Counted from the stretch's first letter, positions 21,201 through 33,514 are shown. The stretch is 64,000 bases of DNA from Basidiobolus meristosporus CBS 931.73 (GCA_002104905.1 MCFE01000148.1:90423-154422); one strand, 5' to 3'. Program-made: numbers and translations. Notes: generated by a model not told the origin, from the letters alone.

Positions 21201-21898
21201 GTAAATACCATATAGGATATGGGACTACATGAATCCCAATGGGAAGCTTCCATAGAATGTTCCATAGTGTAACATTGACTTGGAGCTTTCAAGAAGTTGC
21301 TAGAATGTAGTAGAACTTTCTAGAAGGAACTTGGATTTCTTTGCTGACTTGATTTGGCTTGATAATTGGAGGCCAGGGATGACATTTGCTCATGACAGTA
21401 GGTTTCTGATGGTCCCATGATATACTGGCCTAGTAGTAATACTCTACTAGATTTCTAACAGCCTCTTTTATATTGGTCTTATCTTCATCATAGCATTCCA
21501 CAGCTTTGCAGATCTTCAGTGTCGTTTGGTTTTTAAGCTCTGGTATACAAACCACTGTCTCTCTCTCTCTCATGCTGTAATAGGTTCTCTGTTAGCTTTA
21601 TCTCTACACACTGTGTTGTGTTTCAAAACTGTACAGTATTCCACTGCTGTGACATTGGGAAACCACCCAACTCTTGGCTGTGACCCTGAGCTATCTGATT
21701 TCCCTCTTTGCAGCCTAGATAGAGTATTGTTTACCTGGGATATGGATTGCTCTACACATATTATCTGTGCTTTGGTTTTTGGATTATTTCCTGATTTCTC
21801 TGGGCCATTACATCTAACCTATAAGCTACTGCCCCTAATTGCCTCCTCAATGCTTTAATATGAGCTGTCAATATGCTTGCTGATACTTGTGATGCATG
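21201..21898. other. Unassigned AT-rich sequence
   Basis: No convincing ORF. At the Gypsy-A insertion site, the flank read on the minus strand gives a TTTACAG that could be a 3' splice site leading into the open fragment at 11300-11160. So this may be the interrupted neighbour of that fragment. Confidence 0.3.
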
Positions 21899-22198
21899 TC
21901 ATAAGAGCTGTTTGCTAGTCTTATACAAGGATACTGTGTTTGCTACATTTTCATCTCCCTGAGTATTATGATCAGCTTGTGCCTCCGCAGAGTTAATCTG
22001 GTTCCTGAACAATTTGAAGCCTGCGGAGTCTGCATCTCTACCTGTAGTGGGCCTACTGTCAGCATGGCCTTTTTTGGATGCAGCCCCAATTACTGCAGTG
22101 AATGTAAGAGCAAGCTGTTGTTCAATTATTCTGCTGTTGCTGTCAGCAATGCAGTTTAGTTGGGAACCCCAGAGCTTTGCTTTGATATTTGGTGGCAT
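21899..22198 (-). other. Unidentified ORF with start-like N-terminus
   Basis: MPPNIKAKLWGSQLNCIADS starts at 22198 and continues as IIEQQLALTFTAVIGAASKK for 99 codons, with KALRRQLGAVAYRL readable past the stop to ~21790. The N-terminus looks like a fungal or transposon protein start, and the rest is helix-rich. I do not recognise a family. Confidence 0.35.
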
Positions 22199-22745
22199 AT
22201 GTAAGATGGAATGTTAAATCAAATGAGAAATAGTGTTACATACCAGTGTTTATGTGGTGCCACTGCTTTATTCATAGTGCTTACTATGGTGGTTATCATT
22301 GATTATTATATTCATGTAGGTGCAAAGTCTCAAATACAATACTGTTGTAAACATTTGTCAATTGACAAAAAACTGTTTCAAAGGTGTATGTTGTTGCATG
22401 TCAAGCTGTTTGCCCATTAACAAGACTTCTTTGATGCACTGCTTTAATAGAAGGGAAATACCACCATGTGACAATCTTAAGAAGCCTCTCAGACATGAAT
22501 CAAATAGAATGCATAAGAAGTATTGCAAGGTTCATGGCCAGCATTTTGCCACACAAGTCATGTTGGAGTATTCATCAGTTTCTACTGTACCAACAATATC
22601 CTGCCATCCATTTGATACTTCTAAAATGGCACCTAGTTGTACTTGTCACCTTGTGCAAGCCAACTTGGGGGAGTTTGCAATGCCTTTTGCCTCACCTTAT
22701 CATACTGAATATAGTTTACAGAGTGATAGCTCTGAAGAACTAGGC
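22199..22745. other. AT-rich stretch without recognisable gene
   Basis: Short overlapping ORFs only; none shows a known motif. Likely decayed transposon sequence. Confidence 0.4.
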
Positions 22746-22849
22746 TTACTGATATATTGCAAGCTTATCTCCCCTTGCATTAGGACCCTGCAAAAGCCTG
22801 GCAAAATCCTGATGTGCAATATGATATCATCAGTGAAAAAAACAGTAAG

Positions 22850-23120
22850 AATACTCTGTGTAGTATATATACCTTTACATTGTCTTGGCATAACAAACAC
22901 ATAGAATAGGTTAAGGAGGGTGCCAAGAGTATGTGTGCAAAGTTTTGGGCTGCTTGGACAACTTTGAGAATTCTCATGTTCTATGTACCTGGTATTTTGG
23001 TGAAAATATTCCAAGTAAATCCAACAAGGAATTTGGTCAGTTTTCTCTAGGATATGAAGGTAATGATCTAAGCAACTAAGTTAGGTGAATATTTAAGTGG
23101 AAATACAAATTTTTACAACA
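22850..23120 (-). repeat. Copia-2-family LTR fragment
   Basis: Matches the inner and 3' two thirds of the 62024-62373 LTR (GGTTAAGGAGGGTGCCAAGA, TTTTGGTGAAAATATTCCAA, ending TTTTTACAACA). The first ~80 bp are diverged or missing. Confidence 0.8.
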
Positions 23121-24200
23121 AGAAGCACTCAGTCAAAGTAGTAGTGAAGGACCTGGCAGTGATAAAAACAGCTGCTTTTACAGGAGCCCATCACAACTAT
23201 AGTTGAGAGCTTGAAACAAGCAGAAAAGAAATGTCAGGTTGCCAGAAGAGTGCCAGCAAGGGGCAAGCAGGCCAAAACAGATGTGTCAGAGCAGAATTTA
23301 TCAAGCAGAGAACTTAGTTCATTACAAGAAGCACTCAGACAAAGTAGCGGTGAAAGTCCTGGCAGTGATAAAGGAAAAGGTAAAGGGAGAAATGTCTACC
23401 CAAGCCTGAGACAGGGAGGTATGCAAAAAAAACTGCAGTTCTTGCCAATTAATGCCATAAGCCCAGTACAGACTGAGTCCTATCATAACCAAGAAGAATT
23501 ACCAACAAGAAAACAGCTGTTTTCACAAGAGTTGGAAGTGTAGCCAGTTGAGCTACACTCCAGCAAGGTAGATGAGTTTGCAGAAAAAGGCAATTTGTCT
23601 ACCACAGCCTCCACATCCTTCATTGTTGACTAAGTGGAAATCCCACAGACAGACAAGGCTACAATGTCAATAACTCAAGAGACTATCACAATCCCTTTAA
23701 TGGAATCTTGGAGCACTAATAAGCACACCCAGAGGTTGCAGCACTTCTTCAAGAGCAGTACTCAAGTAAATGCACTTGAATATTGCAAGGATTTACTGCA
23801 AAGACTGGCAGATGAGGTCCCAGACCTTGCAGTGCCAGCTGAAGACCAGGATGTGTGAGAACCAGTGAATGAACAGCGGCATAAATCCATTGGGTTCCTG
23901 CCAAAGTTGTGGAACCAGATTGTTACAGCAGAAATACCTATTGGGTGGTGAATTTCAATGGAGCTACTTGTTGAGTGTGGGGTGGGGCTTAATGTTAGTG
24001 TAGGGCATAAAAACTTCTATAGGTCAAAACAATTGGCATTTGAGGTACAACTGAAGTTTCAACAGAAATAAATCAATTTGTACGCATGAAAAGTAAGAGA
24101 AATGGTTGAGTCAGGAAGTAAGGAGTGTGAAAAAGAGGCAATAGCCAATCAATGCACACAAATGTAGGAGGTGATAGAGTGTCCAGGATCAGAAAGTGAG
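23121..24200 (+). pseudogene. Unidentified decayed coding sequence
   Basis: One plus-strand frame stays protein-like across several stops: KKCQVARRVPARGKQAK, SSLQEALRQSSGESPGSDKG, ISPVQTESYHNQEELPTRK, LQHFFKSSTQVNALEYCKD. It is rich in K, Q, E and S, like the first ORF of LINE elements or a gag, but no diagnostic motif is visible. A ~48-bp segment at 23121-23168 recurs at 23327-23374. Confidence 0.4.
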
Positions 24201-24789
24201 CAAATTGGCAGGGAACTAATCAAAAGCTGCTTATACATTGTTGTAATGAAAAATTTTGACTAAGTTTTTTGTGAGATCTGGAGTGCAATTATTTTTTAAG
24301 TCTCTGGACAGTGTCCTGATGGGATCAGTGCTTCTTAGTCACAATACTTTGGGATGGCCTTTTGACAGGATCATTATAATAATTTTTCATAGGGTATACC
24401 ATAAGGTTCAGTATGCTTTATTAAAACTTTTCTTATTAAATTGAGTTTGTTAGCACTAAGAGACTGGATTAATTGAAATCAATTTGTGTGCTGCTTGGTG
24501 GATAGGATAATTCAGAGTTACATCATAGATCAGCTGATGTCTTGGCAACTACTGTGTGGTTTGGTAGATCTGAGATGACTTATCACTTCAAAAGGCTTAG
24601 CAGATTGATTGAGGATGTAATGAGCATATGAAAATTGATCAGGTATGACAGCTACAAATAGATTCTGAGATGCAATAAAAGAAACATTAACTGGGATTAG
24701 TTATGCTTGGGTAAGGGAAATCAGTCAGGGGTCCAGATTTTCTAACAGAGTAAATTTGTTGAAATATAAATGATGATGCCCAATAAGAA
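24201..24789. other. AT-rich stretch without recognisable gene
   Basis: Several stops in every frame and no similarity to the other elements of the window that I can see. Confidence 0.45.
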
Positions 24790-27745
24790 GGAATTATCCA
24801 TGTAAGCCTTATAAGCAGTAAAGAAAGCCACACACTTACCTTCAAAGAAGTACTCTTTATATCAGAAATAGCCAAGAACCTATCATCTGTAATAAGGCCA
24901 CAGCAGAGTGGCTCAGTATCTGGTTTGACAATTCTGGATGCAGGATAACTGATCAAAATGGTGCCAATATTGCTTTAGGTATCAGAGATTGGAATCTATA
25001 CAACTGGATTTACATTCCATCATAGGTGGAAGCCAATATAGGTAAATCAAAGGAAGAAGCATCACTGCTCTGGTACTGGAGATTTGGACACACCCACTCT
25101 GGTTATTTGCACACAATGATAATGAATCAGCTGATTTCTGGAGTAAAATAGATCCCACAGGTAATTTGGAGCATTGTGAAGCCTCTTTATATGTAAAATA
25201 TGCCAGAGAGCTGTTCAAGACCTCTGGCTTAATCAGACTGTGAAAAAAGTAGATCTAATTCACCACAATCTGTAGGGACCTATGTAAAATTTATCCTTAG
25301 GCAGGATGAAGTATTTTGTCACTTTTATTGATGATTTTACAAAGTACACATGGGTCTATATCAGGGAAAGAAAGTAAGAATTTCTGTCTAGGCTGTAGGA
25401 GCTTTAGGGCATGGTGGAGAGAAAAACTGGTGAAAAAAACAAGAAAATACTCTTAGACAATGGTGGATAATATGCCACAAAACTCTTCATCTGCTTGTGC
25501 AAATTTATTGGATAAAGCAAGACACCACTGCACCATACTCCCCACAGCAAAATGAAGTGGCAGAATATGCAAACAGATCAATAATTAATATGGAAAGATC
25601 TTTGATCTATGACCAGAAATTATCAGGCAATTTTGAATGAAATCAGTGGCTACAGCTGTAAATCTCAAAAAGAGGAGCTATAGCAGAGTACATTGTGTTT
25701 CTCCCACACTTGAGGCATGGAATGGATACAACCCAAGTGCAGAACATCTAAAAATATTTGGGCTTACAGTATATGCTAAGCAACAACTTGGTGATCAGTC
25801 AAAATTTGAGCCAGAAAGTTACAGCAATAAGTGTAAGACATCAGGACTCTACAATACCAAAGCAAAGAAGCTGACCAAGCTCAGCAATGTGCTGTCTGAT
25901 GTAGATTCATGAGTTTTACAAAAAAGAAGCAAGATGATGACAAAAATCTGTTACAAGCCCACCAATGGTTGGGATTGAATTACAGCAGAACAATCAAAAT
26001 CTTGTCACTTCAGAAGACTCAGCAATCATGATATAGCCTAAATCAGTGGCCTGGAGTATCCCTGAAATGAGCATTCCAGTACTCCAATCCAGGACAACTA
26101 TTTGGATCATAAATGGTCCTAATTACTATATCAATGAGGGTACAAGCTTAGTCTATGCCTATTCAGTCCATACTGAGAAACCCCAGACTGTAAAAGAGGT
26201 TCTAAATAGTCCTCAGATAAAGTTTTGGAGATTTGCAATGACTGAGCAGTACTAAGCCCTGAAGGAAAATCAAACTTGGGACTTGGTCAAATTATCTATC
26301 AATCTAAAGATGTTGGATGAAGATGAGTATTGAAGAAAAAATATAAGGCTGATGATAGAGTTGAAAGATATAAAGTAAGACTTATTGCTAAAGGATACTC
26401 TCAAACAAAATGACTTGACTACAGTGAGACCTTAGCACTGGTGGCCAAATTGAATTTTATGAGATTGATATTAGCTATTGATGCCAAATATAAGTTCTCT
26501 ATTCATCAAATGGATGTAAACACAGCATTTTTGAATGGGGAACTTGGTGAGGACATATACATGGACCAACCTGATGCTTTTGTGGACCAAGATAAGCCCA
26601 TTTGGTCTGCAAGCTTAAAAGCTCTGTAAATGGTCTCAAACAATCACCAACAGCATGGAATTGCAAGATTGATTCATATTTGAATCTTTGAGTTTCCAAA
26701 GAAGTATGGCTGACTATAGTATCTAATATAAACCAGATGGAGCATGTTCAGCTCTATTGGCTCTACATGTGGATGATCTTATTATAGCTGCTAATAACTA
26801 AGAAACCATGAAAGAGACTAAATCCAGCCTTGCTAATGAGTTCAAGATGTCTAATCTAGGTGAACTTGGTTACTACTTAGGGATAAAGTTCTCCATACAC
26901 AAAAGTACTTAGACTATCACCATAGGCCAATCTAAGCATATTCAAGATATATCAAAGAAGTACCAAATGGAAGACTGGAAACCAGCAACTACCTCAATGG
27001 AGATAAACCTTAATTTGGTCAAACTCAGCCAAATCCAGAGAGCTTTGTGCTATCTGAAAGCCCAGAACTCCCATACCAGTCTATGTTTGGCAGTCTGATG
27101 TATAGTGTACTTGGAATACATCCAAATATCTCATATTTAGTGGGAGTTGTGAGCCTGCAGAATCAGAACTATAGACCTGATCAAATTGCAGCAGTTAAGT
27201 TGTTTTTTATATACCTATAAGAACTGCTGATTTGTGCTAAAGATACACCTATAAGGATTCAGAGCAGGGTCTTGTGTGATACTCTGATGCTGATAAGGGA
27301 CAAAACTCAGAAGACCAAAGATCCACTACAGGTTACACCATTCTTTACTGTAATGGAGCAAACTCATGGAAATCAAGAAAGCAGCCAACTATAGTACTTT
27401 CCACCACAGAAGCACAGTATATGGCTGCATGTGAAGCTACATAAGAAGCAATGCGGCTAAGAGAGCTTCTTAAAAACTTAGGCTTATGTCAAAAAGCACC
27501 TACTTCTTTACTTCAAGATAATTACGGAGGTATACATTTAGGTAGAAATCCAACTTTTCATGCTAGAGCTAGGCATACAGCTTTCAGACATCATTTCATA
27601 TCTGAAGCTATATAGAGTAGCTTGGTTAACTTAGCTGACTGTCCTACAGATGAGAAGGTTGCAGACATATTTTCCAAACAATTGGCTAGACACATACTTG
27701 AATATCTTAGGTCACAATCAGGACTAATCAGTGTGAGCATTCAAT
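24790..27745 (+). pseudogene. 5'-truncated, heavily decayed Copia-2-family pol
   Basis: Starting at SHTLTFKEVL near 24820, the plus strand follows the Copia-2 polyprotein (58049-61072) through protease end, integrase (decayed DNGG-Y near 25460; AVNLKKRSY; HLKIFGLTVYAKQ near 25745), RT (HQMDVNTAFLNGEL near 26510; LHVDDLIIAANN near 26765) and RNase H (STTEAQYMAACEAT near 27400; tail EYLRSQSGL near 27700). Tens of stops and indels. Gag and the 5' LTR are missing. Confidence 0.88.
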
Positions 27746-27755
27746 TGAGTGGAAG

Positions 27756-28028
27756 TGTTGTAGAGATTTGTAATTCTACCTAAATATTCACCTCACTTAT
27801 TCACACAGATCACTACCTACAAATCTTAGAGAATACTCACCATATTCCTAATTGGTATTTACTTGGAATATTTTTACCAAAATATCATATACCCAGAACA
27901 TGAGAGCTCACAAAGTTGTCCAAACAGCCCCAAACTTGAACACATATTCTTGGGGCCTTCTTAAGCATATTTTGCAGGTTTTTATGCCAGGACCATGTAA
28001 GAGTATAAATACCACTTTTACATTCAAC
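27756..28028 (+). repeat. 3' LTR of the truncated Copia, incomplete
   Basis: Begins TGTTGTAGAG and follows the reverse complement of the Copia-2 LTR to TTTTACATTCAA, then breaks. Confidence 0.82.
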
Positions 28029-28029
28029 A

Positions 28030-28217
28030 ATCTTGTAAAGCTTGTAATTCCACCTGAATATTCACCTAGCTTAGTCACTTTCATCATCACCTACAAGTAT
28101 TTAAGAACTTTGAGCAAGTTCCTTGTTGGGATCTACTTGAAATATCTTCACCATCACATCAGGTACTCAGAACATGAGATTTCTCAAGGTTGTCCAAAAA
28201 GCCCCTAACTTTGCACA
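28030..28217 (+). repeat. Second partial Copia-2-family LTR
   Basis: Starts again with TTGTAAAGCTTGTAATTCC and runs to TTTGCACACAT, giving two partial LTRs in direct tandem. Confidence 0.75.
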
Positions 28218-28269
28218 CATTTTTTTTTGGCAGGATCAACACAATTTCTTTTGACAGGGGCCTGAGTCC

Positions 28270-28760
28270 ACCCAAAAAGTATGGTAATTGATTTTGGTCA
28301 TGAATCATGGATCTTGTTACATCCGGTAACAGATATATTGTTTCAATGTTCTTACACCTCGTTTTGCCATGGAGAGTATGATAGTATGGTCCCATGAGCT
28401 TGCAGTAGTGGATAAGGCGCTTTGTTTTATATTCTCTGCCAGTATCAGAGCACATTTTCTTGACTTTCTGCCAGTTTCTCTCTCCACCGTGGCTTTAAGT
28501 TCCCCGTACTCAGGCGGTGCTTCTTTCTTACTTTCAATTAAGTAGAACTAGGTGCGTTTCACAAGATTACCAATAGATGCGACCAAACACTTCTTGTACT
28601 TGCGCTCAAATTTCGCACAAGTCCCCATAGACCTGAGTGAGTCGAATCCATTATTTTTGTGGTTTTGGTTGATCTGGAGCTCTTGCGCAGTTTTCTGGCC
28701 TGTTTCCCATATATGCAGACTTCACAGGGCTCCAAATAGCTGGGGATTAATTTAGGAGGC
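28270..28760 (-). pseudogene. Copia-2-family integrase fragment
   Basis: Matches 60180-60660 of Copia-2, including CGTGGCTTTAAGTTCC against the Copia-2 ATGGCTTTAAACTCC, and the CYIGKQA-like stretch CTGTTTCCCATATATGCAG. Small internal deletions are present. It is the last transposon piece before the gene island. Confidence 0.8.
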
Positions 28761-29306
28761 TTAATGTTAAATGATATTCTCCAATCATTTCAACCCGGTT
28801 TCTTTAACCTGAGGGCAATTCGACCATATGGGACAAGATATCAATGTAATCAAGTGTACCACCAATCATTCACTGAGCGATGCTACAATATGAAAGCGAG
28901 TCCTGCAAGAAAAATGGCTGGCATTTTGCTACGCCGATGAGAAATCCGCCGAACTGGACACCACAATAAATCCACTAGCGTTTATACCATCGGGTCTCCC
29001 AAATGGAAGCTACCTCCGTGGCTGAGGCGGGTATCTCATGAGCAGAAGGTGTAGTGCATAGGAAGCGTGGACACATTCGAATCTACAGGTGGGCCTCAGA
29101 CTCGAGCACTCTCAATACGGAATATGTTGTGAGAACAGAGCAAATGATCAGAATCCACATGTATTTCCCCAACCTATTCAATCCCACAACCGATGGCAAC
29201 CCATTAAATATCTGGGAATAAGGATCGGTGGAGATTTGCTGACGTATCATTCAGGTCAAATGCATGATATAACCTGGAAAGATGGCGGTTAGCCGTCACA
29301 TCCATC
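28761..29306. other. Intergenic boundary, transposon block to gene island
   Basis: Base composition changes here to a clearly more GC- and CpG-containing sequence. No gene or RNA is recognisable. This stretch holds the upstream region of the ALKBH6 gene. Confidence 0.5.
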
Positions 29307-30150
29307 ATGGAACTTCCAAATTACCGAATCAAAGGCACGCCAAGCAGCGTCTATTATATTCCCGACTTCATCAGTGAGGTGGAGGAGGCGTATCTCCGGA
29401 AACAGGTAGGCTTCCTTTGGCACACGGGCTACGAAGGGGGGCGGTTGAAGCTGCGGACGGCTTACCTTTGGGTTTTGATTTTCTCTAGGTGTACCTAGCC
29501 CCCAGGCAGCGTTGGGTTCAACTACGCAAGCGTAGACTTCAGAGTTGGGGTAGGGGTGGTATGGCTAATGCGCTTGATGGAGCGCTGCTAATTCGTTTGA
29601 CCTAGGCGGAACCCCAAGTGCAGAGGGCATGGCTCTGGAGGCACTTGAGCCTTGGCTGACTGCGCCTTTCAAGCGCTTTGAGCGGCTTGGGCTGTTTAAA
29701 GACATGGGGGACGCGCCAAACCACGTACTCATCAACGAGTACCTAGCTGGGCAGGGGATCATGGTAATTTGGCCAACCGCGCTGTACGGCAAGCAACTGA
29801 CTGGACCTAACCCACTTTGCCTGTAGCCTCACGAAGATGGGGCCTTCTACCACCCCACCGTCGCCACCGTCTCCCTGGGCTCTCACACAATACTGGACTT
29901 CTATCCCTCACAAGAGTCCCTCGGCGCCCCGGAATTCTCTTTGCTGCTAGAGCCGAGAAGTCTCGTGGTGCTGACGGAGGACGTGTACCTGAGATACAAG
30001 CACGGGATCGCCGAGACGACGGTGGATGATTTATCCAAAAAGAAGGTCCTCAACCTTCCATACGACATGATCCCATGTACACTGGAGAGAACAACTCGTC
30101 TATCACTCACCTATCGAAGCGTGAAAAATGCAAACGACCGCCAATCATAG
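29307..30150 (+). CDS. ALKBH6: ALKBH6-type 2-oxoglutarate/Fe(II) dioxygenase
   Basis: Four exons (29307-29405, 29489-29549, 29606-29763, 29827-30150) give 642 nt and a 213-residue protein with consistent splice phases. The N-terminus PSSVYYIPDFISEVEEAYL and RKRRLQSWGG are typical of ALKBH6. The iron and cosubstrate site is PHEDGAFYHPTVATVSLGSH (His and Asp), then YKHGIAE (second His) and RLSLTYR at the C-terminus (2-oxoglutarate arginine). AlkB-family enzymes oxidatively demethylate nucleic acids; the substrate of fungal ALKBH6 is not known from the sequence. Introns are 83, 56 and 63 nt. It appears intact and near full family length, slightly short. Its neighbour, the CBS gene, is on the same strand 513 bp downstream. 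Confidence 0.88.
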
Positions 30151-30663
30151 GAGACAATCTGTTCCAACGATTTCGGGTGTTTGAGCTGAGGAAGGATATG
30201 CCCACCCACACTTCATCCTGGTTTGACTCAATCTCAGCAATAAAGAGCTAAGAAATCGTACCTACCACTCACCACCCATCATCCATCATCCATCACCCGT
30301 CCCCGACAAGGCCGGCTTCCCTGCAAATCCCTTGGTTGCCACCTATGGAATCCAGAACTCATGGACGCGTGATGATGTCCGATGATATGAACAGAATATG
30401 GATCTGTGCGTGAGGTCACTAGTCCGCTCACATCCGGACCTATCGCTCAATTTCCAATTTACCATTTCCAGAGACTTTTGTGGAATCACCCTGGCTCAAT
30501 CTGAGGAGGTTGACTGGAATCTGCAACCAATCATTGTACCGGGAAGTAGCATAGAGGACCGTACGCTGTTCATTCACCTTCATTCAATAAATAAGCCTGG
30601 CCAGTTGAAAATTACGTATACGTCCCATAGACTCGCCACACCCAGTCCGTCGTCGCCACTCCC
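30151..30663. other. Intergenic region between ALKBH6 and the CBS gene
   Basis: Contains an open stretch at 30398-30662 without a family match. It probably holds the 5' untranslated region and promoter of the CBS gene. Confidence 0.45.
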
Positions 30664-32293
30664 ATGAGTCAAAACCACTACTCCGCTCATCGTGCCGGTC
30701 TCTCTGAAATCCAGAGCGACTGGGGCATGATCAAAGCCAAGGAGCTCATTCAAGTCCAAAACGTCATAATCATGTATGTTCGAGGGGTTTCCCTTGTTGT
30801 CCTATATCCACACTCACCTGTTACTATCACAGCGATGGAGAAGCGAGCCTGGAGTCTGCTGTACAGGTACTGGCCGTTTGTTCGTGTACGCTTTCGTTCC
30901 CCCAGTAACCAACCCCGTTGAGTAGACCTTGATCCGTGGTGGGGTTAGTTCAGCACCGATCTATAGCCAGGAAACCAACAACTTCATTGGAATGTTCGAT
31001 TATCGGGACATGCTTACCTACGTGTTGGCTGTCAAGGAGCGAAGCAGCATCCTACAAAAAGAATCCTCCCCCGAGATCGCTGACCTCATCAAAAGGGCCT
31101 CCAACGCCGAAAGCATCCCAGTAAAGCTCGCCTCAGGTACCTCCAGCATTGGTAGAGCGTAAGGTCGTTGTCGCCTATAGCTAACAGGTGTGCACTCTCC
31201 TATCTAGACTTGTCCCAGAGAAATCCGTTTTATTCTGTAACGGAGGACACCTCGCTCATTCAGATCCTGGACCTGCTCAGCTCACATGTGCAACGAGGTA
31301 TCTCCCCAATGATTTTGCATGGTTGGTAGAGGTGGACTGAGGTTTTCTTATTCCCCGTAGTGGTCGTCGCCGATAACGAAGGAAAACTTACGGTAAAGCT
31401 AGCAAACAAACGCACCCCAACAAAAGGCTACTAACACACCTGACCTTAGGGGATTCTGTCCCAATCTCTGATCGTAGAGTACATTTTCACCAGAGTATGT
31501 GGTTGTTGATTCTTCTCGATGTGGTTTGCTATTGACGCGTTGATGTTGGTAATCTAAGCTGGAGCACTATCCAGACCTCAAAGCGTTGTTTATGAAAACG
31601 GTACAGTCGCTCGCATCTGTGAGGCTCTCTATGTGTTGGTGTACTCACCTGCTCTCCCTCTCCGTCAGTTACCAGAATTGAATATGGGCAAGACCGAGGT
31701 CATCTCCATCAGTACAGACCGGCCGGTTATTGACGCAATGGCTCTGCTAAGTCCGGACCATTAATTCGCCTTAGCGCATCATTCTCTTTTAACATTGGAT
31801 TCTTTCTTAGTCCGCTCGGGGTTGTCATCCGTTGCGGTAGTTGATCCTTCAGACCGTGTGCTGGGAAACATCTCGTTATCCGATGTGAAGGTAGTCCGAT
31901 GTGATGTTTAATTGACCGGAATTCGATCTAAATGCAACATTTGTATAGCAATACATACAGAAGAACTATCGCCAGGCAATCCTCCATGGCACCTGTCTCC
32001 AGTTCATATCGCAGATACGCATGGATCAAGGGCTGGAGTGCGGAGCGGTAACTGTAAACTACAATCATGTCGACTTGAACGCATTAGACTAAAGCAAAAT
32101 CACCTCTCGGTAGGACCACGCACCTATTTACGATGTCCCCCCTAATGCCACCCTCCATCATACGGTGGCCAAGATGTTGGCTACAAAAGCGCATCGCATC
32201 TGGGTTTCTGATTCCAATGGGCGTCCAGTTGGGGTGGTCTCCCTCACAGACGTTGTGAGACTCCTCTCGGGACTGCAGAATCAAGCCGAATGA
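30664..32293 (+). CDS. Four-CBS-domain protein, AMPK-gamma (Snf4)-like
   Basis: Eleven exons (30664-30773, 30833-30866, 30926-31136, 31208-31297, 31361-31392, 31450-31494, 31559-31600, 31669-31750, 31811-31890, 31961-32047, 32114-32293) sum to 993 nt, 330 residues, with every junction in phase. CBS landmarks in order: GGVSSAPIYSQETNNFIGM (~50-70), VVVADNEGKLTGILSQSLIV (~150-170), SGLSSVAVVDPSDRVLGNIS (~215-235), TCLQFISQI, and HRIWVSDSNGRPVGVVSLTD (~295-315). The length matches AMPK gamma subunits (~320-330), which bind adenine nucleotides and regulate the Snf1 kinase. The sequence is divergent from canonical Snf4, so it may be another Bateman-type regulator. Ten short introns; no break seen. 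Confidence 0.85.
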
Positions 32294-32915
32294 TAGCAAG
32301 CGCCGCCTTTTTGTAGCAGTCCGTGGGTAGAATCGATATTCTTGGTGACTGACCCAAGCCTACCCTTGCTCCACCCTTCTTCACACGTCTATTCAACAAT
32401 AAATATCCACAATTTTTATTTGCTGGGGACCCGCTCTGATGGGTGCAAGGCACAGTGTAGAAGCCGAAATCACCTCGAGTCTGGCACCCACATTCACATG
32501 CTGAGTGCACCTGGCGACCATTACATTGATATTTGGGGAATGCTGGCGTGAGACCGATCCATATTTGGTATCGCACGCGTCACCCATTCCCGAATCCCCA
32601 TTTGCCCAGACACCTGATGTATGGCTATCTGCAGATGTAGTTGCCTAGTGGATGCTGGTCAATACACACCATCCAAATGCTATCCAGAAACGATAGCGGG
32701 CATGTTAGGATTGTTCGATTAGGCCAGGGGCACTACTCCATTTCCGAAGGGTCCAGCAATGGATATGCCATTTGCTACCGGGAGAGCTGTTATCTTGCAG
32801 GGCCGATAGTCTAGTAGTAGCAGTGGACTCCATCAGAGGGGGGCTTACCATGGCCATCTACCACTGGCGTTTTGTTCTCGGGAATTCCTGATCGACGGTG
32901 TGAGGATATAGGCCA
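32294..32915. other. Intergenic, no gene seen
   Basis: Only short overlapping ORFs in conflicting frames; no motif recognised. Contains the 3' end of the CBS transcript. Confidence 0.45.
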
Positions 32916-33225
32916 GTGCACCATCCCATCCACACTCCCTTGTTGAGTGCTTTGGACGAGCCAATATGGATCCTCTCACGGAGAGGTGCGCGTGCTTTGA
33001 AGTTTGGAGAATCCCGCCTGGAAGGGTTGCACACAAGGTTTTGTGCAACAGCTCCGGCATTCGGAAAAACGGACCCTTGGCGAATCGCTGGATCAAATTA
33101 CCGTGGGTCTGGACATTCTGGTACGCATACTAGTGCAGGAGCGCAACGAGCTGAGGGGTGACAGTTGGCAAACATATATACCGCCTAACTGGTGTGAGCC
33201 GATCAGTGTGGTTTGGATTGATTAA
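32916..33225 (+). pseudogene. Unidentified protein fragment with one frameshift
   Basis: DEPIWILSRRGARALKFGES and RLEGLHTRF in one frame continue as FVQQLRHSEKRTLGESLDQI and TVGLDILVRILVQERNELRG in the next. The change falls in a TTTT run near 33040, so one extra T explains the break. The second half is strongly helical, possibly coiled coil. I do not recognise the family. An unrecognised intron is possible, but no GT-AG pair of normal length fits. Confidence 0.45.
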
Positions 33226-33514
33226 TTTTAATTAGATTTGGAGTTCCAGTTGGGATGATTATTGTTCGGACATCATTAGAAATGTGGTGGTAGGTGAGGG
33301 CTTAGGTTCGCTAAGGTCGACGATGATATGGTAACGTGGATGCAAAATTGGCAAGGTCTTGGGAGCAGGTCGGGCCATGAAGCAAATCATCAACGCTCTG
33401 GAGAGTTGCACAAATGAGCCCAGCGGTGATGCGGAATAGAGGAAATCACCTTGCCGGACGTTGAAACAGTGGAGATCATACAGAGTCTATCTACATACAA
33501 TGCAACAGCAGGGC

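Noticed and set aside
28975-29090. tRNA-like stretch with GTGGCTGAGGCGG and CATTCGAATCTAC
   Set aside because: The A- and B-box resemblance is weak and no acceptor stem pairs, so I do not call a tRNA.
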